A stretch of 64,000 nt of DNA, taken from the NCBI RefSeq assembly GCF_910592395.1, contig NC_088313.1, positions 14,526,437-14,590,436 of the forward strand, read 5' to 3'. This DNA comes from Lineus longissimus. Its lineage: Eukaryota > Nemertea > Pilidiophora > Heteronemertea > Lineidae. The position numbers were made by a program, and so were the translations under genes. Of this stretch, positions 57,541 through 64,000 are shown one piece after another (positions within the stretch are counted from its first letter, which is position 1; each line of letters starts with the position of its first letter). Under the pieces are notes generated by a model. That model saw nothing but the letters and a program-made list of their open reading frames with translations. It was not told the origin of the DNA and did not search any database.

Positions 57541-59772
57541 AACTGGAAGATGGAGCTTTACGAATTATTCAGATATTGAGATAAGACAACTTCAACCAAT
57601 CTATTGATGTGAAATCCGGCATCTAACAATCACCACAATGAATTACTATGTTCAGTCAAAATATCAAAATATCTCAGCAGGATGCCTCGCACAACTTGAT
57701 TCATAGGTCTGACCCCGCGCCAGAACACTTCGAGGTCACAGGACAATTCAAACGCATCATTAACCCCCGCAGTCTTAAAGGAGACACGCTGTTCATAGTT
57801 ACTGGTGGTCCAGGAAATTGTATAGTATTTGTATCTCAGTCTACACAAAGGCAATGCAACGCCTTTAATGCCTGTCTTTGAGGATGTGCGTAGAAAGACC
57901 TCCATTTTTACCGGAGTTGACCTGACATAAACAAATTGTGTGGCGTTTTGTGAAGCATAAAAACGAGCACAGCATGGTTCGAATTGCTAACACAAACATG
58001 GTCATATCTGAGACCATCTTTCTCATGATAACCACAAAGCTATGAGAAGTTAGTTCCAGCCTGTCAAATCGGAGGAAGGGCATGCGCTACTGTAAAGCGC
58101 CCCGCAAAGCGACCGATTTAAATTGCTGCTTCCTGTGATTTGAATTGCATGCAACGATAATTGCAGGCTGCTCAATTACATCATTTTTGCCACACTTCAA
58201 CCTCCAGAAAAAAGACAGTCTGTTTGGTTCAGCTTCAACTTTCGGAGACAGCAGCAGTAATTTGCAAGGCACCATGATATCTGTAGACATGACAAACTGG
58301 ATCCCCAAGCGTGTACTTCCAACACCCCTCTCCGCATTCTCGCCGTGCTTTCAGAATATTAGCCAGCACCGCATTCCAAGTAGCCTGGTTACCGGATCAA
58401 AAATAAACAACCTAGTTTGCACAAGTATGACTAGCAGATAGTCTTACAGAAAGATTGTTGACAAAACTTCACAGGAATATCAAGCCTCGTAAGTTGAGTA
58501 TCAGGAGAGCATGAGAGAAGTCAATGATGCTTCATCCTGAAGGAATTGGGGGTTAATGTTTGTTCGCTTCTCCGGCCCTGCACACGAACCCCTGAGACAT
58601 TCGCCCTCATTTGGTGAAGTGTCAGCGCAGGAGTAAGTGCACCCAATCAGCGCATCGCTTACATTTGAGTGTAGGAATCTCAAAGACGTAGTAGCAGCGC
58701 TATTGAAACTCGCATTTTCACTGGTTGTTTGATCAGGCCAAAGAATAGAGAGCACTGTCTCCTTCGAGGTGCGCACTGCAACCTCGATTCTAAGATTTAA
58801 CCCCTGATTTCCTCAGGATGTGATGCTTGGACTGTCGGAGGTGTGGGATGTGGCGGGTGTTGTTATTGGGAGGGCAGGATAAGTCCAACACTGAAGTATC
58901 ATCAAGTCTGCTGCCTTACTTGTATGACCTGTCAATCATCCTCAATTTGTTGAGGCTCAAGACTGGAGACGCAATGGCCGAAAGGTTGTCATGTCTGCCA
59001 ACATGTAACCTAACAAGCAGTAGGTCTTAGGTCATTAAAGCTAAAATCCCAGGTTCTTTAAGTGGTTTGTTGTATGTATGTTGTTGTGGTATGCCATGTT
59101 CCGTGTCAACATGAATGCCAGGGAACCATAGACCCTGCATGCGCATGAATGGGCAGTAGCTAGGTAGCCTGTATAGGCCTTTTTTCGACAAAAATCAATC
59201 AGAGCTCAAACAAACCAATGCGCACACTCGGAACACGTCAGAAGGCCTAAGCCGACTTCGGACAATGCGTTTTAAGCCACTGCGACCCTTTGTCCCAGGT
59301 AAAACACATGACTGGTCAGCGACCAAACAAACTTCTTCTTCTTAGGCGTGTGGCAATGATCATTGTAACGAGACGACTGACTGACAGTGTCTTGAGTTGA
59401 CGATGTGAGTGATGTTATGTTATTGACATCAGATTGGACACTGTTACTTCATTTATTTTCATCTCCACAGAGCCATGGCATAACTTTGAGTTTGACAGCT
59501 CATAACACTGTCATTATGGATGGAAAAGCATGTGTCAGATAGTCAAATTAAATTGAGTCAAAGAAATTTCGGAAATTTCTAAACAAACGACAAAATATGT
59601 GGAAATGACATCAAAATACACAAATGACATACATACCAGATTGACCAACAGTAGCTGACGTATCAGGTAAATTCTAACTGAAGTCAGTTTATTGCTCAAA
59701 TATCATGTAAATTGTGATTTTGTTTGGAATGTTTTGAAGATTTGTACCCGGAAGTAGCTGTCTGTGGCCGCT

Positions 59773-59782
59773 GCCATCTTGG
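59773..59782 (-). promoter_or_regulatory. YY1-type element (CCAAGATGGC) just upstream of RMND5 ATG
   Basis: The plus strand reads GCCGCTGCCATCTTGG 34-49 nt before the RMND5 start codon; its complement fits the YY1 core AAGATGGC. YY1 sites at or just after the transcription start are typical of TATA-less housekeeping promoters. Only the motif and its position support this. Confidence 0.4.
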
Positions 59783-59815
59783 AATGAAAACGAGGCAAAC
59801 AAAACAAAAGTCAAC

Positions 59816-62800
59816 ATGGAGGCTTGCTTGGCAGTCCAGAGAGAAGTTGAGAAAATATTGACGAAATTCAGAAGCATCGATGAACATACCCAGCGAACGC
59901 TGGGACAGCTGATATCAGATGTTCAAAGTATACGTGATGAACTTTCTGGAGGTTGGTTTTTTTGTTCTGAAATGGCGAAAAATGTCCCTCAAAGTGGACC
60001 GCAAAACAAACAGCAAGACAACCAGCTCTAGCCTCTGCTCCCAGCTGTGCATTGCATTACATACATGCATGTGATGTGTACTAGGCTTATATATGTTATA
60101 CTGCACTGCACTGTGAGTGTACTGTGCATTATGTACATTACACCTAACACCCTACTTTGTAACACAGAATTTACACAGGGTGACATATACATCCTTTGAA
60201 ATTGTACCGGTATCGATTGTTTGATTTGAGCCGTTCATCGTCATCAATGACATCATCGCTCGTGACATCGACGGAAACGTTCAACAAAAACGTGCAAAGT
60301 TGAGGTAGGCCTGATCACTGAATCGAACAAAACAATTCATGAATTAGACCAGATCTCATTGGTGTGTGTTTACACAGCAGACCAATTTAGTATATTTTTG
60401 GGTCCTGTGTAAATGGCCCTGTAATACTTTATTTCAGTTCCTGAAAATGCTGAACTTCCTGCAACCCAAGTGATACTGCTGACACAGCTCTCGAAGAGAG
60501 TGAAAGAAATTGCTGGTCGTATTGGACTCGAACATAAAGATCTCCACAGTAGTGTCTCTAAAGTTGGCAAGTCGATTGATCGGGTATGTGGTAATGAGTG
60601 AGAAATGAAGAAAAATAATTTGAGTATTGGGTGCATTCTCCAAGCAGGTCAAAGGATATTTTCTCTGCCAACACCAATTGTCAATATCAGAATCTGCGAT
60701 CATACTTCATTTGAATGTTATTTAAGAATAAATTAGAAAATCAGATTTCATGGTGTTTTATTATGCAGCATTGAGACACACATCAACTCTTCCTTTGACT
60801 ATACTGTACTAGACAGACAATCTTGGTGTACGTATGCAGGGGGTCCTCGGGCTGGTGCATACAAGGGGAAGGTAGCACTGAAAAGTTTATGATTGTGCGT
60901 ATGTACTCTGTGCAAATGAGTCACGCTTCGCGCTCGTTGTGAATTCATAACTATTCCTATTTCAGAATTTCGTCTCAGATTTCGGCGCTGTTGTATCCGA
61001 CCCGACATTTGAGGGACCAGAGAAGAGGAGCCAGTTGAATGCTGTCATATGCGAGCATTTCCTCAGGCAGGGAATGCTAGACACAGCTGAACAGCTTATA
61101 AGGGTGGGTATGAGTAGCCCTGCAATTATAATCGCTTTAATGTGCAACAAAAAAGATCTCTCTTCTGCTGGTAAGACCGCATGTTGTTGCAACCACCGAT
61201 TCTTCCGATGACCACCGCAACCGAGTGATTATCGTTGCGTGTGATCAAATTGCAGGAAGCTGCAATTTAATCGCTTGTCTGCAGGGCGCTCTCTGTTTTA
61301 AAATGCTTGAAATCCTCATTTGATTCAACAAGTTCTGAAAATTCTCTGCTCCTTCTTCAGGATGCGAATTTCTCACTGGAAAAAACGCAAAAGGAGCCAT
61401 TTCTGGAGCTGCACAGAATACTCGAGGCTTTGAAGAAGAGGGATCTGTTCCCTGCTCTGCGATGGGCCGAATTGAATCGCGAGAAACTCAAACAACAGAA
61501 CAGTTTGTTAGAGTTTAAACTCCATCGGTTGCTGTTTATCAGCCTCATCAGTCACGGAATCGAGAAGCAGTCTGAGGCTCTCAATTATGCGAGGAATTTT
61601 GGACCATTTGCGCAGTCGCATTCTAAAGGTAATGTTTAGTCATAGTTATTCTTAGGGGAAAGCTGTTTCCTGAAAGGGTGCCAGCAAAACTACACCCGCG
61701 GCAAATTCGTATTCATGATAACTGCACTAAGGCATTGTGTATAACTGCATTTCTATTTTCCTGGTCCACATGTAATTACGAATGGTGTTCCCCTCTAAAA
61801 TTGTTTCCATCATGTTACAGAACTCCAGATCCTGATGGGAAGTCTTCTCTACCTGAAGCAAAGCCTGTCTAAACACGTCTTACAGAACTCCATATCCTGA
61901 TGGGAAGCCTTCTCTATCTAAAGCAAGGCCTGTCTAAACACGTTTTCTATCATCTTGCAGAACTCCAGATCCTGATGGTAAGCCTTCTCTACCTGAAGCA
62001 AGGCCTGTCTAAACACGTTTCCTCTCATCTTACAGAACTCCAGATCCTGATGGGAACCCTTCTCTACCTGAAGCAATGCGTGTCTAAACACGTTTTCTCT
62101 CATCTTACAGAACTCCAGATCCTGATGGGAACCCTTCTCTACCTGAAGCAAGGCCTGTCTAAACACGTTTTCTCTCATCTTACAGAACTCCAGATCCTGA
62201 TGGGAACCCTTCTCTACCTGAAGCAATGCGTGTCTAAACACGTTTTCTCTATCTTACAGAACTCCAGATCCTGATGGGAACCCTTCTCTACCTGAAGCAA
62301 GGCCTGTCTAAACACGTTTTCTCTCATCTTACAGAACTCCAGATCCTGATGGGAACCCTTCTCTACCTGAAGCAATGCGTGTCTAAACACGTTTTCTCTC
62401 ATCTTACAGAACTCCAGACCCTGATGGGAACCCTTCTCTACCTGAAGCAAGGCCTGTCTAAACACGTTTTCTCTCAACTTACAGAACTCCAGATCCTGAT
62501 GGGAAGCCTTCTCTACCTAAAGCAAGGCATCCACAACAGTCCGTACTCCCACCTCCTGGACCCGATTCACTGGGCAGACATCTGTGACATTTTCACCAGA
62601 GATGCTTGTTCACTCCTGGGTCTTTCTGTGGAGAGCCCATTGGCTGTCAGGTATAAACTGCCATCATTTTTAAAGGCCAACACTGTTCGTCAAAGATTTG
62701 AAATTTGTAATTAAATTTGAAAATGACCAATCGCGTAAATACGTATACTATAAATTTCAACATTGCTGTTGTGTCCACAGATATGCAAATACCAACGTTA

Positions 62801-63286
62801 TGATATATATATTAAAAGGGAACAACTTAATCATAATGTGATTGTTACATTTCAGTATCCGTGCTGGGTGCATGGCGCTCCCACCGCTACTGAACATCAA
62901 GCAGGTCATGCAACAGAGACAATGCTCGGGGGTGTGGAGTGCCAAAGATGAGCTACCCGTAAGTACAGTGCCAGACGGGGTCGTCGAAGTTGCATCCTCT
63001 TGCATATGGCTCGTTGCAAGCATAAAAGGCTTACACTCCTTAAAAATATTGATACTTCCTTTCCGAGTACTGGGTAATGGAAAACGTTCAATTCTGTTGC
63101 AGTATTTTAAATTTTTGTTGGCTTGTTTCAGGTGGAAATTGACCTCGGTTCCGAGTGTCGGTATCACTCCGTTTTTGCTTGCCCCATCCTCCGCCAGCAG
63201 AGCACCGAGAACAATCCACCTGTACGCCTTCTCTGCGGTCATGTGATCTCGCGCGACGCCCTAAACAAACTAGCGAATGGAAACAA
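59816..63286 (+). CDS. RMND5A: RMND5, RING subunit of the CTLH/GID E3 ubiquitin ligase (last exon outside window)
   Basis: RMND5/Gid2 is one of the two RING-type subunits of the CTLH (GID) ubiquitin-ligase complex, pairing with MAEA in cytoplasm and nucleus. Exons: 59816-59951, 60438-60583, 60966-61103, 61361-61628, 62485-62650, 62856-62958, 63132-63286; all phases agree. They encode about 370 residues, against 391 in human RMND5A. Only the last ~20 residues, after GNK and including the KCPYCP-type RING ligands, are missing, so the gene runs off the window. Order: N-terminal helical region ([25 protein letters not shown]), LisH-like ([19 protein letters not shown]), CTLH ([17 protein letters not shown]), CRA ([19 protein letters not shown]), then RING ([22 protein letters not shown]). 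Intron 4 carries an array of duplicated exon-5 acceptors (see separate entry). One gene is expected in invertebrates, equivalent to vertebrate RMND5A and RMND5B. Confidence 0.96.
61690..61800 (+). repeat. AT-rich family 2, distal half, directly before the RMND5 acceptor array
   Basis: ATGATAACTGCACTAAGGCA, GCATTTCTATTTTCCTGGTC and ATTACGAATGGTGTTCCCCT, ending where the first duplicated acceptor begins. Confidence 0.6.
61801..62484 (+). repeat. 75-bp tandem array of duplicated 3' splice sites plus exon-5 start in RMND5 intron 4
   Basis: Nine extra copies of the exon-5 start (AACTCCAGATCCTGATGGGA) begin at 61821, 61886, 61961, 62036, 62111, 62186, 62260, 62335 and 62410; the genuine exon starts at 62485. 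Spacing is 75 bp except 65 (first) and 74 (62186 to 62260). Each unit is 31 nt of intron end (a TCTAAAC branch-like motif, a pyrimidine tract, TTACAG) joined to the first 44 nt of the exon, breaking after the codons for LYLKQG. From 62036 on, units alternate between AAGCAATGCGTG and AAGCAAGGCCTG, i.e. a 150-bp dimer repeated three times. The single-base loss in the 62186 unit separates in-frame acceptors (62260, 62335, 62410) from out-of-frame ones. Confidence 0.95.
62665..62780 (+). repeat. AT-rich family 2 copy in RMND5 intron 5
   Basis: Starts TTTTTAAAGGCCAACACTGT 15 nt after the exon 5 donor, then GATTTGAAATTTGTAATTAA and ACTATAAATTTCAACATTGC; the distal half is absent. Confidence 0.6.
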
Positions 63287-64000
63287 GTAAGAGTTTTATG
63301 TGCTGTGTTAGATTTGAGGCCTCGCTAACCTAAGACATCGTCTTGTAAAGAGCCCGAAAGTAGAATGTCCTATTGACATCACGTGTATTTTCTCTTGCAA
63401 GTGGATTAAAGCCTATCGACCGGCCTGAAAGGTGTTTCGCGGGGGTCAATGTTGCCCTGATGACCGTCTGATAAGACAGCAGAGCAATGGCAATTTTGGC
63501 CTAGGTGTGAGCGGGCTTTGTTTTTGAGAATAGACCCTGTAGTGGGCAAGACCTGAATTCTTTTTAACAGCGAGGAAAGGGGCAAAATAACGTCATGTAT
63601 ATTGTCAGCGGCTTCCGTGCTGGTGGTTTGGTCCCTTGTTTGACGTGCTTGTCGTATGTGTGTGGAATTTCTTGCAGGCCCTGTTCCATTGGAGTCGAAA
63701 AATCCTGGATGAGAAAATCGACACCCACCCATTTTCGCCCAATATGTCGTTAGCTATTCCTTCTCAGGGGTAGGCCTAAGGTGTTTAGACAGGTCATTCT
63801 ATTCCACGTCACTAAAAGGACTAACTTGTACAAAACGTGCGTTCAAAAATCTAAAAATTGGACATGAATTTGAAAATTGAAAAACAACACATTGCTCTCC
63901 TTCTATAATATTTGATAATCAATAATTTTATCTCAGGCCAACCCCTATTCGTTGCCTTGTTGTATGCTTCTACAGTTCCAATCAAAATTGACATCCTAAA

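Larger units (their letters stand above)
55180..59760. other. Spacer between the Ig/EGF gene and RMND5 (divergent promoters)
   Basis: The two genes are transcribed away from each other. The interval holds minisatellites (56.16-56.67 kb), two SINEs (57.24-57.54 kb) and a family 2 fragment (57.78 kb). Small frames near 58.1-58.8 kb are not recognisable proteins. Confidence 0.5.

Noticed and set aside
61918-62477. Repeat protein on the minus strand opposite the RMND5 array
   Set aside because: A mirror of the 75-bp unit, whose length divisible by three keeps every frame open; no start or homology.
61801-62484. CRISPR-like array
   Set aside because: Units are contiguous with no unique spacers, the host is a eukaryote, and the unit is plainly an exon boundary.

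Overview
This window is nuclear DNA from an animal, most likely a marine invertebrate. The genes are split into many short exons with GT-AG introns (one GC-AG). The spacers are packed with tRNA-derived SINEs, MITEs and tandem repeats, and three proteins can be assembled exon by exon against bilaterian families. The phylum cannot be fixed from sequence alone; a lophotrochozoan or an invertebrate deuterostome would both fit.

Layout. 1-13.8 kb is gene-poor and repeat-rich. It holds a striking 904-bp foldback transposon (7724-8627) with a 9-bp target duplication and a small mariner-type palindrome (7403-7489). At 13825-14033 (minus) there is a single first coding exon of a secreted or membrane leucine-rich-repeat protein; its partner exons were not found. 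14-30 kb has no gene I can support and carries several repeat families and local duplications. 30655-46688 (minus) is a complete 17-exon WDR6 gene (tRNA methylation cofactor, about 1162 aa). Its one very long intron (34903-41351) contains, on the opposite strand, a 790-codon intronless ORF (37004-39376) whose C-terminus looks like the LINE-1 ORF1p nucleic-acid-binding domain. That ORF lies behind a 116-bp tandem array, and no reverse transcriptase was seen. 50410-55165 (minus) is a secreted protein gene with a duplicated cysteine-rich module, an Ig domain and three EGF domains. 59816-63286 (plus) is RMND5, the RING subunit of the CTLH/GID ubiquitin ligase, lacking only its last exon, which lies beyond the window.

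The most unusual structure is inside RMND5. The junction between intron 4 and exon 5 has been amplified into a 75-bp tandem array. Nine extra copies, each with a polypyrimidine tract, an AG acceptor and the first 44 nt of the exon, lie immediately upstream of the true exon. The last three would splice in frame and add 25, 50 or 75 residues. The first six lead to a stop codon.

The genes share no evident pathway: they are a tRNA-modification cofactor, a ubiquitin-ligase subunit, and extracellular adhesion- or signalling-type proteins. What connects the region is how repeats have reshaped its genes: a nested ORF1-like gene, splice-site duplications in two genes, a coding minisatellite in WDR6, and mobile elements abutting splice sites.
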